Origin: Pedobacter insulae
Lineage (GTDB): Bacteria; Bacteroidota; Bacteroidia; Sphingobacteriales; Sphingobacteriaceae
Assembly (NCBI RefSeq): GCF_900113525.1
Contig: NZ_FOPP01000006.1
Coordinates: 124,001 to 188,000, forward strand
Direction: 5' to 3'
Length of the DNA stretch: 64,000 bases
Shown here: positions 44,129 through 54,196 of the stretch, piece by piece
Numbering within the stretch: the first letter of the stretch is position 1
Layout of the letters: each line of letters begins with the position of its first letter
Notes under the pieces: model-generated
Told to the model about the DNA's origin: nothing
Database searches by the model: none
Seen by the model: only the letters and a program-made list of their open reading frames with translations
Program-made: the position numbers and the translations under genes

Positions 44129-46993
44129 CTATTTTACCACCATCATTTTTAAAGCTTTCTGATAGCCGCCCGCACTAAGCTGGTAAAAATACACTCCCGC
44201 CGGTAACTTATTTAAATTAACCGGAACATGATAACTTCCAGCATTTAAGGTTTCATTTATGAGCGTTTGAACTACTCTGCCAAGCACATTCGTTAAGGTT
44301 AATTTTGTAGCGGATCTTTCGGCAATGCTAAACGGTATAGTTGTAAAATCCTTCGCTGGATTTGGATAATTCTGCTTCAATAAGAACGCTGTTGCGTCTC
44401 CGGGCTGGGGGTCTGTGGGTTTATTTTGAATAGTTTCATACTTTGTTTGCGCCGCATTACCACTGTTCAATAGGTCGCTTAAATTATCTCCGCTAATAAA
44501 AGCATAGGCAACGGTTATAGTTCCATTTGCCGGTATGCTATATGGGCCGCTTCCTATCGTATACATAATATCATAACCATTACCTGTAGTTCCTAAACTT
44601 GTTGATTTTATACCTGAACTCAAAGCCTGGTATTTCTCGGCTGTCGTAAATTTATTATCCGCCAATGGATCACCAACTAACTGATACGACATTGGATAAT
44701 AGGCAGCAGGCGCTGAATTTGTCAATAATCGAACTCCAGCATAAGGATAATCGACATTTTCTCTTGCAAAGGCATAAGCAGTTTTAGTTGCAGCGTCATA
44801 TCGAGTAGCGTTGGCTGATGATTCATCTAAATCCCAATCGGTAAACATGCCTGTATATACACCTTGTAGCGTTGTAGAAGAAGTATTGGTGATATCGTAA
44901 TTTACAATTACATATTTATCATCCGGAGCTGTCGCATAAGCAAACATCTTTGACTTAACTTTTAACCCTATCGGATTACTAGCGCCTTCATCCGTGAATG
45001 TAGCAACCCACTCAAAGGCTGCTTGAGAACCACTTACTTTTGCTGCGCTAATAAGCTTAACAAAATCTTCACTAGAATTCCCCTCACTCCTAGCGTTATT
45101 CGAAACCTGTGTGGGCGAATTACCAATCATTAATGCTGCTTCAAAAAGCATGGGCTCATCTCTATAAATAAATCCCAGGCCACCCGTAGCATCGGCCTTG
45201 CTAAAACCAACCCTACCATTTGAGGTAAAGGTAGTGCTCGTTTTATTAACAGTTACATTTAAATAATCCAAAGCTACCGTGATAGTATAAAATTCAGTAT
45301 CAAGGTAACTGCCTCCATTTCCCGAGTAGTTTATTTTAAAAGTTACTTCTTGATTTTGCGGAGTATTTGCCAAAATCTTAACAGCCACAGGGCCAATATT
45401 TGTTTTTGTTTCTAGTGTTCCCATACTACCCACTAAAATACTGGAATTTAAGATCTGTACATATGGACTGGTACTCGATATATCGACCGTCAGGCCTGCA
45501 ACCGGAGTTAAAAAACTCTTTAAATCTAAGCTTAAAGTTAACTCACTTCCCGCCGTGCGGCTGCCATTACTTTGGTCGGCAATAGCTATTTGTTGGTAGC
45601 GTACGGAGGAAGTTGGTTGGGTTAATGCTTTGTAAACATTTAATCTTCCTTTGCCCATTTTGTTGGCATGCATTGGATTTAAAGCATCTATTGGATCGGC
45701 TGTGGTACGCAGCACCTCTCCTATTTGCAAACCGTTGTAATTTGGATACTTCACCTTTACCAATGCCGCAGCACTTGCAACCATAGGTGTGGCCATCGAA
45801 GTACCGCTTAAAGACCCATATTTATTGTCATTACGCGTATTAAAAATTGAAGTACCAGGTGCAGAAATATCAACTGAATATCCATAAGTAGAAAAACCCG
45901 ACTTAACATCGGCATTGGTAACCGAAGCTACCGATAATACGCCCTTATACGCCGCAGGGTAACTAGGTTCTTCATCAGACTCATTTCCGGCCGCAGCGAT
46001 AATCAAACTCCCTTTAGCAACGGCATAGTCCACCATTTCTTGCCCGAATTGTCCTCCCCCCGGACCACCCCAGGAACAATTAATTATTTTCGCACCATGA
46101 TCAGCAGCATACTTTATTCCTTCATACCCTTTGTAAATACTTCTGCCGTTGTTATCAGCACCAGTTTTAATAATCATTAACTTAGCATTAAAAGCAATAC
46201 TTGCAACACCCCTACCATTATCGCTAACAGCGCTGGCAATACCACTAACATGTACGCCGTGATCTGTAGTATCGCTAGTTACATCTGGATTGTTATCCGG
46301 AATCATGGTCGAAGCGGAATTTCCAACAAAATCCCATCCGCTATAATTATCTATGTAGCCATCATTGTCATCATCTATTCCATTTACTGGGTCAGCAGTA
46401 TTTAAATAAATATTTGCCGCTAAATCTTCGTGTTGCAAATCGGATCCAGAATCTACAATGGCTAGAATAACCGAGCTTGCGTCGCGTAAAACGTCCCAAG
46501 CCTGCGGGGCTTGTACCTTTGTTAAATAACTTTGATTAGTATAATTAGGGTCGTTAGGAACATAAGATGTTTTATAAATATAACTTGGCTCGGCATATAA
46601 GATCTGTTCATCCTTTAGCAACGCATTTATGACATCTGTAATACTTTGGCCACCTTCATATTGCGCAACGTATAAATCGCTCAAATCGGGTAAAGGACTT
46701 TGGGCAAGTGATTGAGTACCCACTGATTTTAAGTTACTGGGAAATAATTTTTTCAAACTGACAATAGAAACGCCCTTAGCATTAAGTTGGATTTTTGCAA
46801 CAGAAGCAATACTATTTACTTGCTTGCTACTTGACTTTTTAAACTTGACTATAAGCGTATTAGGAAGATAATCTTTTGAAGTTACGCCCTTAGGTAATAC
46901 GAATCTACCCACCTTAACGAGCGAATTAGGGTCATCTTGCTTAAAAGCAAGGATGATAAATAGGCAAAGTAAAATGGGGTAGAGTTTATTCAT
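44129..46993 (-). CDS. Secreted subtilisin-like serine protease with T9SS signal
   Basis: The 954-residue protein has a signal peptide, an inhibitor-like propeptide (NTLIVKFKKSSSKQVNS) and an S8 peptidase domain. Its triad is Asp in AIVDSGSDLQHED, His in TTDHGVHVSGIAS and Ser in SLSGTSMATPMVAS. A long beta-rich middle region follows, then a type A sorting domain (residues about 870-954: LLKQNYPNPAKDFTTIPFS, GVYFYQLSAGGYQKALKMMV). It should be exported by the type IX system and may be surface-bound. The gene is alone. Confidence 0.93.
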   Translation of the reverse strand: MNKLYPILLCLFIILAFKQDDPNSLVKVGRFVLPKGVTSKDYLPNTLIVKFKKSSSKQVNSIASVAKIQLNAKGVSIVSLKKLFPSNLKSVGTQSLAQSPLPDLSDLYVAQYEGGQSITDVINALLKDEQILYAEPSYIYKTSYVPNDPNYTNQSYLTKVQAPQAWDVLRDASSVILAIVDSGSDLQHEDLAANIYLNTADPVNGIDDDNDGYIDNYSGWDFVGNSASTMIPDNNPDVTSDTTDHGVHVSGIASAVSDNGRGVASIAFNAKLMIIKTGADNNGRSIYKGYEGIKYAADHGAKIINCSWGGPGGGQFGQEMVDYAVAKGSLIIAAAGNESDEEPSYPAAYKGVLSVASVTNADVKSGFSTYGYSVDISAPGTSIFNTRNDNKYGSLSGTSMATPMVASAAALVKVKYPNYNGLQIGEVLRTTADPIDALNPMHANKMGKGRLNVYKALTQPTSSVRYQQIAIADQSNGSRTAGSELTLSLDLKSFLTPVAGLTVDISSTSPYVQILNSSILVGSMGTLETKTNIGPVAVKILANTPQNQEVTFKINYSGNGGSYLDTEFYTITVALDYLNVTVNKTSTTFTSNGRVGFSKADATGGLGFIYRDEPMLFEAALMIGNSPTQVSNNARSEGNSSEDFVKLISAAKVSGSQAAFEWVATFTDEGASNPIGLKVKSKMFAYATAPDDKYVIVNYDITNTSSTTLQGVYTGMFTDWDLDESSANATRYDAATKTAYAFARENVDYPYAGVRLLTNSAPAAYYPMSYQLVGDPLADNKFTTAEKYQALSSGIKSTSLGTTGNGYDIMYTIGSGPYSIPANGTITVAYAFISGDNLSDLLNSGNAAQTKYETIQNKPTDPQPGDATAFLLKQNYPNPAKDFTTIPFSIAERSATKLTLTNVLGRVVQTLINETLNAGSYHVPVNLNKLPAGVYFYQLSAGGYQKALKMMVVK

Positions 46994-47207
46994 TCAGTAT
47001 TTGTAGGTAGCACTTACGAATATATTGAGAATCAATGTGTAATCCAAGAACATTTCACTGTCGCATATACCCCCTATAATTGTCTCTTTTCACCTGAATT
47101 GTTCGCTAAAAAAAGCTGAATTTTATTTAATCTTTTATCGCTGTCAATTGTTAATAATTGCGATGTAAATTAAAGCAATCAAATTTTATAACCTTTAACC
47201 TATCAAT

Positions 47208-47681
47208 ATGGACTTTAACATTGAAATCAATGCATCACGAGAAAAAGTATGGGATGTACTTTTTGGAGAAAAAACTTATCCAATATGGACCACTGCCTTT
47301 AGTGAAGGATCCAAAGTAGAAACGGACTGGAAAAAAGGGAGTAAGGCGCTGTTTTTAGATTCAAGCAATCGGGGAATGGTTTCCAGAATTGCCGACAATG
47401 TACCGAACGAGTACATGTCTATCGAACATTTAGGAATGTACGATAATGGTGTGGAAGATTACGAAAGCGAACAGGTAAAAATGTGGGCTGGCGCTAAAGA
47501 AAACTATACGCTCACCGATTTAGGAGGTAAAACCAATTTACACATCTTTATGGAAATGGATGAGTCGGAACAAAACAAACAAATGATCGATATGTTCGCA
47601 GAGATGTGGCCCAAAGCCCTAGCTAAAGTTAAGGAGCTTGCCGAATCGACGGAAGAAATTATCCCACCCGTAGTGGTTTAA
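47208..47681 (+). CDS. SRPBCC (AHSA1-like) domain protein
   Basis: The 157-residue cytoplasmic protein has the START/Bet v 1-type fold of the AHSA1 group: IEINASREKVWDVLFGEKTY, the SKVETDWKKGSKALFLD turn, and a C-terminal helix MFAEMWPKALAKVKELAEST. Such domains bind hydrophobic ligands; no ligand is known. It stands alone between the subtilase and the TldD gene and is followed by an inverted repeat. Confidence 0.85.
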   Translation: MDFNIEINASREKVWDVLFGEKTYPIWTTAFSEGSKVETDWKKGSKALFLDSSNRGMVSRIADNVPNEYMSIEHLGMYDNGVEDYESEQVKMWAGAKENYTLTDLGGKTNLHIFMEMDESEQNKQMIDMFAEMWPKALAKVKELAESTEEIIPPVVV

Positions 47682-47690
47682 AAATGTATT

Positions 47691-47736
47691 GACTTACGAA
47701 GTTAACAGACCAAGCGCAAAACAAACTTCGTAAGTC
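47691..47736. repeat. Inverted repeat related to the CGACTTACGAAGT family
   Basis: GACTTACGAAGTT (47691-47703) and AACTTCGTAAGTC (47724-47736) are exact inverse copies with a 20-base spacer. The core GACTTACGAAGT is the family core, but the outer CC/GG is missing. It lies between convergent genes (SRPBCC and TldD), where it could act as a terminator. Confidence 0.8.
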
Positions 47737-47760
47737 TTTTAACTTATAACTAGGGGTAAA

Positions 47761-49401
47761 TTATCCCAATTTACTTCCTGTATTAATCACTTTTACACCG
47801 TTGAAACGAGTAGTTGCACTTCCATGTGATACGGCACTTACTTGACTAGGCTGGCCTTTCCCATCAGAGAACGTTCCACCCAAACGGTAATCGTTTTTTC
47901 CGCAGCGTTTGGCACATGCATTCCAAAATTCTTGCGTATTTGACTGATAGGCAGCATCTTTGAACATCCCTATAATTTTTCCATCCTTAACTTCGTAGGC
48001 TAATTGCGCGCTAAATTGAAAATTATAGCGCTGCTGATCTATCGAATAAGAATTACGACCGAACATATAGATACCTTTTTCTACATCCTTAACCATTTCT
48101 GCCGCTGTTAGCGAAGTGTTATCTGGGGCCAACGACACATTAGGCATCCGTTGAAACTGAATGCTGTCCCAACTGTCAGCATAACAGCAACCTTGAGATT
48201 CTTTTAACCCCAAAATATGCGCCTGGTCTCTAATAGTTTGATAATTCACCAAAATTCCTTTTTTAATGATATCCCAGCTCCCACACTTAACACCTTCATC
48301 ATCATAACCAACTGCACCCAGTGAACCAACTTCTAATTTATCGGCAATAACGTCGACCTGATCACTACCAAAGTTAAATTTCTTACTCTCCCACTTGTCG
48401 AGCGTTAAAAAACTTGTCCCAGCATAATTAGCTTCATAACCAAGCACGCGATCTAACTCTGTTGGGTGTCCTACCGATTCGTGAATGGTTAAGAAAAGGT
48501 GTGATGGATCTAATATTAAATCATATTTGCCAGCAGGAACAGGTTTAGCTTTTAATTTTTCGCTCACATGACGAGTGGCTTCTTTAACGTCTTCGAACAT
48601 GTCATACCGCTTTTTATACATGGTAACCGGGCCGCCCTTTATTTTTTCTTCCTCTTTAGGCGTCAAATATTCAAAACCCATTCCCATAGGGGAACTCAAA
48701 GCATTGCGAGTTTCAAATTTCCCACTAGTAGCATCAATTTTTGTTACCGTAAAGTTCGGCCATATCCGATGAATATCTTGATCAATATACGATCCTTCTG
48801 TAGAAGCAAAATATTTTTGTTCATTGACCATGAACAAGTTTGAGCTAACATATTTAGCCCCACCTTTTAGCGCCTCACTATTTACATTTAATAACAATTC
48901 TACTTTCTGCGGTATTGGCACTGTAAATGCGTTCACTTCCAACGGTGTTTTCCAACTTACCTCTCCATAACCTTTTTGCGGAGCAAGCTGCACTGGCTCA
49001 CTCATTAATTTAGAATTTCCTTTTGCAATGGCAACCGCTAATTCTGCTGCTTTGGCAATACTGGCATTATCCAGATTGTTAGTAGCTGCAAAACCCCATG
49101 ACCCATTTGCCAATACCCTCACGCCTAACCCAAAAGATTCACCATTGGCTACATTCTCTACTCTGGCATCTCTAGTAGCTACTACCTGATTTAAGTATCT
49201 TCCAATCCGCACATCGGCATAAGTGGCTCCTTTAGATTTGGCTGCATTTAAAGCTATATCTGCCATTTGTTTCTTCAGCTTTACATCCACTGGAATTAAA
49301 GCCTCTTCAACTGAAATTGTCCTTCCAAAAGTATTTAAACTAGGTAGCATGGCAGCGCCTGCACCTAAACTCGTCAGGTATAAAAAATCTCTTCTTCTCA
49401 T
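47761..49401 (-). CDS. TldD-family metalloprotease (second copy), Tat-type signal
   Basis: The 546-residue protein is a TldD/PmbA-family peptidase with the zinc motif HESVGHPTELDR (HExxxH, about residue 314). In E. coli TldD works with TldE to degrade unfolded peptides and mature microcin B17. The N-terminus MRRRDFLYLTSLGAGAAML is a twin-arginine-type signal, so the protein is probably exported folded. It ends the TldD-PmbA-TldD trio; a palindrome pair lies in the 88-base gap to pmbA. Confidence 0.9.
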   Translation of the reverse strand: MRRRDFLYLTSLGAGAAMLPSLNTFGRTISVEEALIPVDVKLKKQMADIALNAAKSKGATYADVRIGRYLNQVVATRDARVENVANGESFGLGVRVLANGSWGFAATNNLDNASIAKAAELAVAIAKGNSKLMSEPVQLAPQKGYGEVSWKTPLEVNAFTVPIPQKVELLLNVNSEALKGGAKYVSSNLFMVNEQKYFASTEGSYIDQDIHRIWPNFTVTKIDATSGKFETRNALSSPMGMGFEYLTPKEEEKIKGGPVTMYKKRYDMFEDVKEATRHVSEKLKAKPVPAGKYDLILDPSHLFLTIHESVGHPTELDRVLGYEANYAGTSFLTLDKWESKKFNFGSDQVDVIADKLEVGSLGAVGYDDEGVKCGSWDIIKKGILVNYQTIRDQAHILGLKESQGCCYADSWDSIQFQRMPNVSLAPDNTSLTAAEMVKDVEKGIYMFGRNSYSIDQQRYNFQFSAQLAYEVKDGKIIGMFKDAAYQSNTQEFWNACAKRCGKNDYRLGGTFSDGKGQPSQVSAVSHGSATTRFNGVKVINTGSKLG

Positions 49402-49427
49402 TTTTTTTATTTCGAATTCGTGTTATT

Positions 49428-49472
49428 CCGACTTCGTAAGTCGGGGTAAGACACCCCGACTTACGAAGTCGG
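49428..49472. repeat. 20-bp-arm hairpin made of two inverted CCGACTT palindromes
   Basis: Arms CCGACTTCGTAAGTCGGGGT (49428-49447) and ACCCCGACTTACGAAGTCGG (49453-49472) are perfect inverse copies around AAGAC. It lies inside the operon between pmbA and the second tldD gene. In mRNA it would form a very stable stem that could protect the upstream message or limit read-through. Confidence 0.92.
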
Positions 49473-49489
49473 CAATTCGTCGGCAATTC

Positions 49490-50806
49490 CTAAATCGCGT
49501 CAGATAGTGACGAAAAAGTAAAGTCTTTAATTTTCATGGGAGGAATCATTCCGCTACCTGTTCTAACTGGTTTGCCAAGTGCCTCAACATTGTTTAACAT
49601 AATTACCGGGCTTTCATTGAACCTGAAGTTTTTGATTGGGAATTTGATTTCACCATTTTCAATGTAGAAAGTACCGTCACGTGTAAGACCTGTTAATAAT
49701 AAGGTTTGAGGATCTACTGAACGTATATACCAAAACCGAGTAACCAAAATTCCTTTTTCCGTACTTTTAATTAAATCTTGTAAAGATTGTGTTCCCCCTT
49801 CAATCACCATACTTCGTGCAAATGGTAAAGGCTCTACACCTTTTTTCGCTGCCCAAAATCTAGAGTATGCTAAATTTTTAACCACTCCATTTTTTACCCA
49901 ATCGGTTCTTTTAAGTGCCAAACCATCGCCATTCCAGGTAGCTGAGGGTAGCTCTGGATTCATCGGGTCTGAATAAATATTCACATTTTCAGAAAATAAT
50001 TGCTCACCTAGACGCGTGCCTCCACCTTTCTTACTCATGAAACTTCTCCCTTCATCAGCACTTCTGGCATCGAAACCTCTAAACATACTCCCTAAAATGT
50101 CACTCGCTGCCAAAGGCTCTAGGATAACAGTGTACTTTCCTGGTTCAATCGCTTTGGCACCCGCCGACCCTGTTGCCTTGCTCGCAGCAATTTTGCTTAA
50201 AGCAAGCACGTCCATTTTACTTAAATCATTAAAATCTTGTTCAACATAGCCAGAACCAGTACCTTCTTTATTTCTAATCGTAACAGAAAATGAGACACTG
50301 GTAGATTTATTATAGGCAAACAATCCTTTAGAATTCATAACCGAATTGAAACGGGTAGAATTTTCTAAGAAACCTGCAGCATCTAAATTAGCCGCCTTAG
50401 CCACATTTAAGCTCTTACCAACCATTTCTGCCCTAGTATCGGGAGTCATCGCCGCAGTATGCTCATTAAAAGTTTTTGATTCTTGAAAATTCTGAGTCCC
50501 TAATAAAGGCATAAACTCTGGATTCTCTGGTGCAAGCTTAGCTAATTCTTCTGCTCTACTTACTACTTTCTTAAGCGAGCTATCATCAAATTCATTGATA
50601 GATGCACTACCTGTTTTTTTACCGAAAGTGGAATTTACGGATAAACTCATTACATCAATTTGTCCCGCTGTAGACACCGCGTTACGCGCATAACGGATGT
50701 TACCTCCATTGGATCCGTTTAAACTCACCTCGCATGAGTCTGCCTTAGAAAAACTGAGTACTTTTTTTAATATTGTCTGGGCTTCTTCTTTACTTAATAT
50801 GGCCAT
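49490..50806 (-). CDS. pmbA: TldE/PmbA-family protein
   Basis: The 438-residue protein is the TldE-like partner of TldD, and lacks the HExxxH zinc motif as expected. Family features are SKADSCEVSLNGSNGGNIRY-type start, ENSTRFNSVMNSKGLFAYNK, and GLTRDGTFYIENGEIKFPIK. It has no signal peptide, although both neighbouring TldD proteins look exported. It starts two bases after the upstream tldD stop. Confidence 0.9.
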   Translation of the reverse strand: MAILSKEEAQTILKKVLSFSKADSCEVSLNGSNGGNIRYARNAVSTAGQIDVMSLSVNSTFGKKTGSASINEFDDSSLKKVVSRAEELAKLAPENPEFMPLLGTQNFQESKTFNEHTAAMTPDTRAEMVGKSLNVAKAANLDAAGFLENSTRFNSVMNSKGLFAYNKSTSVSFSVTIRNKEGTGSGYVEQDFNDLSKMDVLALSKIAASKATGSAGAKAIEPGKYTVILEPLAASDILGSMFRGFDARSADEGRSFMSKKGGGTRLGEQLFSENVNIYSDPMNPELPSATWNGDGLALKRTDWVKNGVVKNLAYSRFWAAKKGVEPLPFARSMVIEGGTQSLQDLIKSTEKGILVTRFWYIRSVDPQTLLLTGLTRDGTFYIENGEIKFPIKNFRFNESPVIMLNNVEALGKPVRTGSGMIPPMKIKDFTFSSLSDAI

Positions 50807-50808
50807 AA

Positions 50809-52443
50809 TTATATTTTTCTAGCTGTATTTATAACATTAACTCCTTTAAACCTCGTCGTAGAACTACCGTGAGACACGGCACTGCTTTGACCGGGCTGAC
50901 CTTTGCCATCGTTAAATGAGCCTCCTAGGCGATAGTCACTTTCATCGCAAATTGCCGAACAAGAGTTCCAAAATTCTTGAGTATTCGATTGGTAAGCCAC
51001 GTCGTTAAGCATTCCAACAATTTTGCCTTCTTTTACCTCATAGTATAGTTGTCCCCCGAACTGGAAGTTGTAACGCTGCTGATCTATCGAATAACTGCCA
51101 TCGCCAATAATGTAAATCCCCTTTTCTACATCTTTAATCATATCCGCTACACTTAGTTTCGATTTGCCAGGCTCTAAAGAAACATTTGGCATCCTTTGGA
51201 ACTGTACATCATCCCAGCCCTGTGCATAACAACAACCTTGCGATTCCGTTAATCCGATAATATGGGCCTGATCTCTAATGGTCTGATAGTTTACCAATAC
51301 CCCATCTTTAATGAGATTCCACTTTTTACACTTTACTCCTTCATCGTCATAGCCAACCGCACCGAGCGAACCTACCTGGGTTTTATCGGCAATAATATTT
51401 ACCTTATCGCTACCAAACTTAAAGTTTTTCGATTGCCACTTATCTAAAGTTAAGAAACTTGTACCTGCATAGTTGGCTTCATAGCCTAATACACGATCTA
51501 ATTCTGTTGGGTGGCCGACAGATTCGTGGATGGTTAGCCACAAATGTGACGGATCCAAGATTAGATCATATTTACCGGCTTCAACTGATTTCGCAGTAAT
51601 CTTCTCTTTAGCAACGCGGGTTGCCTGTTTAACATCTTCCAATATATCATACCTTCCCTTGTAACGCGTAACTACCCCACTAATTTTATCTTCAGGTCGT
51701 GCATTCATATATTCGTAGCCCATACCCATTGGCGAACTTAATGCGGATTGAGTTTTGAACTTACCAGAAGCTCTGTCGATAACAGTCACTCCAAACGAAG
51801 GGTAAATACGGTGAATATCTTGATCGATATAAGATCCGTCTGTTGAGGCGAAGTATTTTTGCTCATTTACTGCAAACAAAGCTGCATTTACAAAACTTGC
51901 ACCATTTTGCATGGCAATGTCGTTCACATTCAATAAGAGATCAACTTTCTCTTGAATGGGAACTTCAAAAGCATTGATTGCTAAGGGGGTTTTCCAATTC
52001 ACTTCTCCAAAACCTTTTTGAGGGGCCAATTGTACGGGCTCACCTTGTATTTTTGCATTAGCTTTTGCAACGGCAACAGCTTCTTGTGCAGTTTTTGCAA
52101 TAGATTCTTTAGTTACCGCATTGGTTGCCGCAAAACCCCAACATCCGTTAGCAATAACTCTAATTCCAACTCCAAAAGATTCGGTATTGGCAACACCCTG
52201 CACACGTTTATCCCGCGTAGAAACAAATTGATTCAAATAGCGGCCAATACGCACATCGGTATAGGTGGCCCCTTTAGCCTTTGCTGCATTTAACGCAACA
52301 TCTGCCAGTTCCTTTTTAATTTTAACATCTATCTTATCCAGCGCTTGTAAAGGGTCTATTGAATTGCCATAAGCAGATAAATCCGACAACAGCATCGCCC
52401 CCATTCCCATTCCAGACAAATAGAGAAAGTCTTTTCTTTTCAA
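50809..52443 (-). CDS. tldD: TldD-family metalloprotease (first copy)
   Basis: The 544-residue protein closely resembles the product at 47761 along its whole length and keeps HESVGHPTELDRVLGYEANY. Its N-terminus, MKRKDFLYLSGMGMGAMLL, has KRK instead of the paired arginines, so Tat export may be weaker or lost. Tandem duplication around pmbA is the simplest origin. It follows the Bat-like gene at 52541 by 97 bases. Confidence 0.9.
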   Translation of the reverse strand: MKRKDFLYLSGMGMGAMLLSDLSAYGNSIDPLQALDKIDVKIKKELADVALNAAKAKGATYTDVRIGRYLNQFVSTRDKRVQGVANTESFGVGIRVIANGCWGFAATNAVTKESIAKTAQEAVAVAKANAKIQGEPVQLAPQKGFGEVNWKTPLAINAFEVPIQEKVDLLLNVNDIAMQNGASFVNAALFAVNEQKYFASTDGSYIDQDIHRIYPSFGVTVIDRASGKFKTQSALSSPMGMGYEYMNARPEDKISGVVTRYKGRYDILEDVKQATRVAKEKITAKSVEAGKYDLILDPSHLWLTIHESVGHPTELDRVLGYEANYAGTSFLTLDKWQSKNFKFGSDKVNIIADKTQVGSLGAVGYDDEGVKCKKWNLIKDGVLVNYQTIRDQAHIIGLTESQGCCYAQGWDDVQFQRMPNVSLEPGKSKLSVADMIKDVEKGIYIIGDGSYSIDQQRYNFQFGGQLYYEVKEGKIVGMLNDVAYQSNTQEFWNSCSAICDESDYRLGGSFNDGKGQPGQSSAVSHGSSTTRFKGVNVINTARKI

Positions 52444-52540
52444 AACGGTTTAGTTTAATGGTTCAAAAAGTAAGATAGCAAATTCTAATATTAAAACATT
52501 ATAACATTTTAGTTTCATTAGACTCAAGACTGTGTAAACG

Positions 52541-54196
52541 CTATTTATTTGCTAAAAACCTTTGTTCATACCATAAATAAGAAATGCTTAATAAAAAAAT
52601 ACCAAAAAACCACCATTTGCTAATTTCTTCCTCAGCGTGGAGTTCAACCTCGTCGAAATTCACTACTGAATTACGTTGCCTTGCTTCATAATTTACGGTA
52701 CTATTTAACTTAGCGAAATTTTTAGCTGCTTTCCAGTCCGTCCTTTTGTAGTGATACAGGTAAGTCACCTTGCGATTGATTGATACTGTTGACCAGCCAG
52801 GTTTCGCTGCCCAAAAATAGCCATCCCATAAAAACGGAAGCTCCATGTTTTGCCTCGGACTAATCGGGATACTATCGATCAAAACCAGTGGTGGCTTGTA
52901 ATCATTTAAGTTGATTTTTATTGTTGATTTTTCATAAACGCTCGGCCACTTAGGTGTAACCTCAAATGAATAGAATGGAATTTCTTTCCTTGACGCTTTT
53001 TCAAAAAGGTGCGACCAAAACTTGGCATAACGCATTTGATTTCCCACTAATTGCCATTGATACGTAGACGACTGAGTAGTGGTTAAAATCTTCCCCATCC
53101 CGCTTAACTTAATACTCACCATGGTTTTTCCAGTCGAATCAGAAATTAATGGTTGTTCCCCTAGCCCAGTTTTAGCCGCCTTAATAATTAAACCCATTCC
53201 ATTGCTAACCTCCCGGTACACGGTTGCTCTATCACTTAAACTCAACGATCTTAACTCATCCTCATCAATTATTACCAAATCTATGTCCTTAAGCCATGGT
53301 GAATTAAGTCGATTAAGATTTACAGGTTTCCTATTTAGAAAGTCGGTACTGTATTTATTTTTACTAATCTGACTTCTAAAAGCGACCGGATAATGATTTT
53401 CGTATAACCATTGCTTCAAAAATTTATATTCAAAATCTGGAAAAGAAGCTAAAATTAAAACACTGATAGGTTTTTCGCTCACTATCTCAAAAGGCACTGG
53501 ATCTATAGATAGGGTGTCATTTCCCTGCAAGGCAATTAACTTAAAAACTGCCCTACCTATGTGCTTAGGCTGAGTGGAAAAAGAAAAGTTATTCATGCCT
53601 TTCGTTTTAACAGTTAATGAATCCAAACTTCTACCCATACCGTAGAGCTTTAGCTTTATCTTCTTTTCAGTAGGATTATGGAACTTACCTTGAATGATAA
53701 AAGTTTCGGAAATATTTAACTTCTTTGGCCAACTAACTGAGAGAATCCCTGTTGGGATAACTGCCGGATGAAAGTAAATCTGATAGTCTGCTAATGTTTT
53801 TAATTCTTGCTCGGCAAGTCCGTAACCATAAATATTTATTTTTCTTATGTCTGGGTGGGTTTTTAAATGATATGTTAAATCTGCTAAATAAGTGATCTTC
53901 TTTTTTTTATTAACTAAAAACACACTCGAATCCAGCGTATAAACATTGGCTTTCAATGCTTTTATGGCCTCTAAAGATGCGCCCTCAGTTAGAAGATTTA
54001 ACTCATGTATGGGCTCGTTCTTCTTGGTATTATACCTGACTGGAAACATTAGAAACACAAAAGCACCCACCATTAGCATACTCGCAACAATTCTCCATAA
54101 CAATCTTGATTTGTCCCTACGCCTTATTTCTTTGTAGAGGAGAAATGAAGCAAAAGCCAGGCAGCAAATTATGATAAGATAGCTAAATTCCATCAT
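52541..54196 (-). CDS. Bat-like membrane protein with amidotransferase-like central domain
   Basis: The 551-residue protein has two N-terminal membrane segments (about 3-20 and 34-52) and one near the C-terminus (about 524-542), with a large periplasmic region between. The middle (KPISVLILASFPDFEYKFLK, DLVIIDEDELRSLSL, NGMGLIIKA) looks like the class I amidotransferase-like fold seen in Bat-type proteins, without evident catalytic Cys. No von Willebrand MIDAS motif is visible. Its start overlaps the stop of the 700-residue protein. Confidence 0.7.
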   Translation of the reverse strand: MMEFSYLIIICCLAFASFLLYKEIRRRDKSRLLWRIVASMLMVGAFVFLMFPVRYNTKKNEPIHELNLLTEGASLEAIKALKANVYTLDSSVFLVNKKKKITYLADLTYHLKTHPDIRKINIYGYGLAEQELKTLADYQIYFHPAVIPTGILSVSWPKKLNISETFIIQGKFHNPTEKKIKLKLYGMGRSLDSLTVKTKGMNNFSFSTQPKHIGRAVFKLIALQGNDTLSIDPVPFEIVSEKPISVLILASFPDFEYKFLKQWLYENHYPVAFRSQISKNKYSTDFLNRKPVNLNRLNSPWLKDIDLVIIDEDELRSLSLSDRATVYREVSNGMGLIIKAAKTGLGEQPLISDSTGKTMVSIKLSGMGKILTTTQSSTYQWQLVGNQMRYAKFWSHLFEKASRKEIPFYSFEVTPKWPSVYEKSTIKINLNDYKPPLVLIDSIPISPRQNMELPFLWDGYFWAAKPGWSTVSINRKVTYLYHYKRTDWKAAKNFAKLNSTVNYEARQRNSVVNFDEVELHAEEEISKWWFFGIFLLSISYLWYEQRFLANK

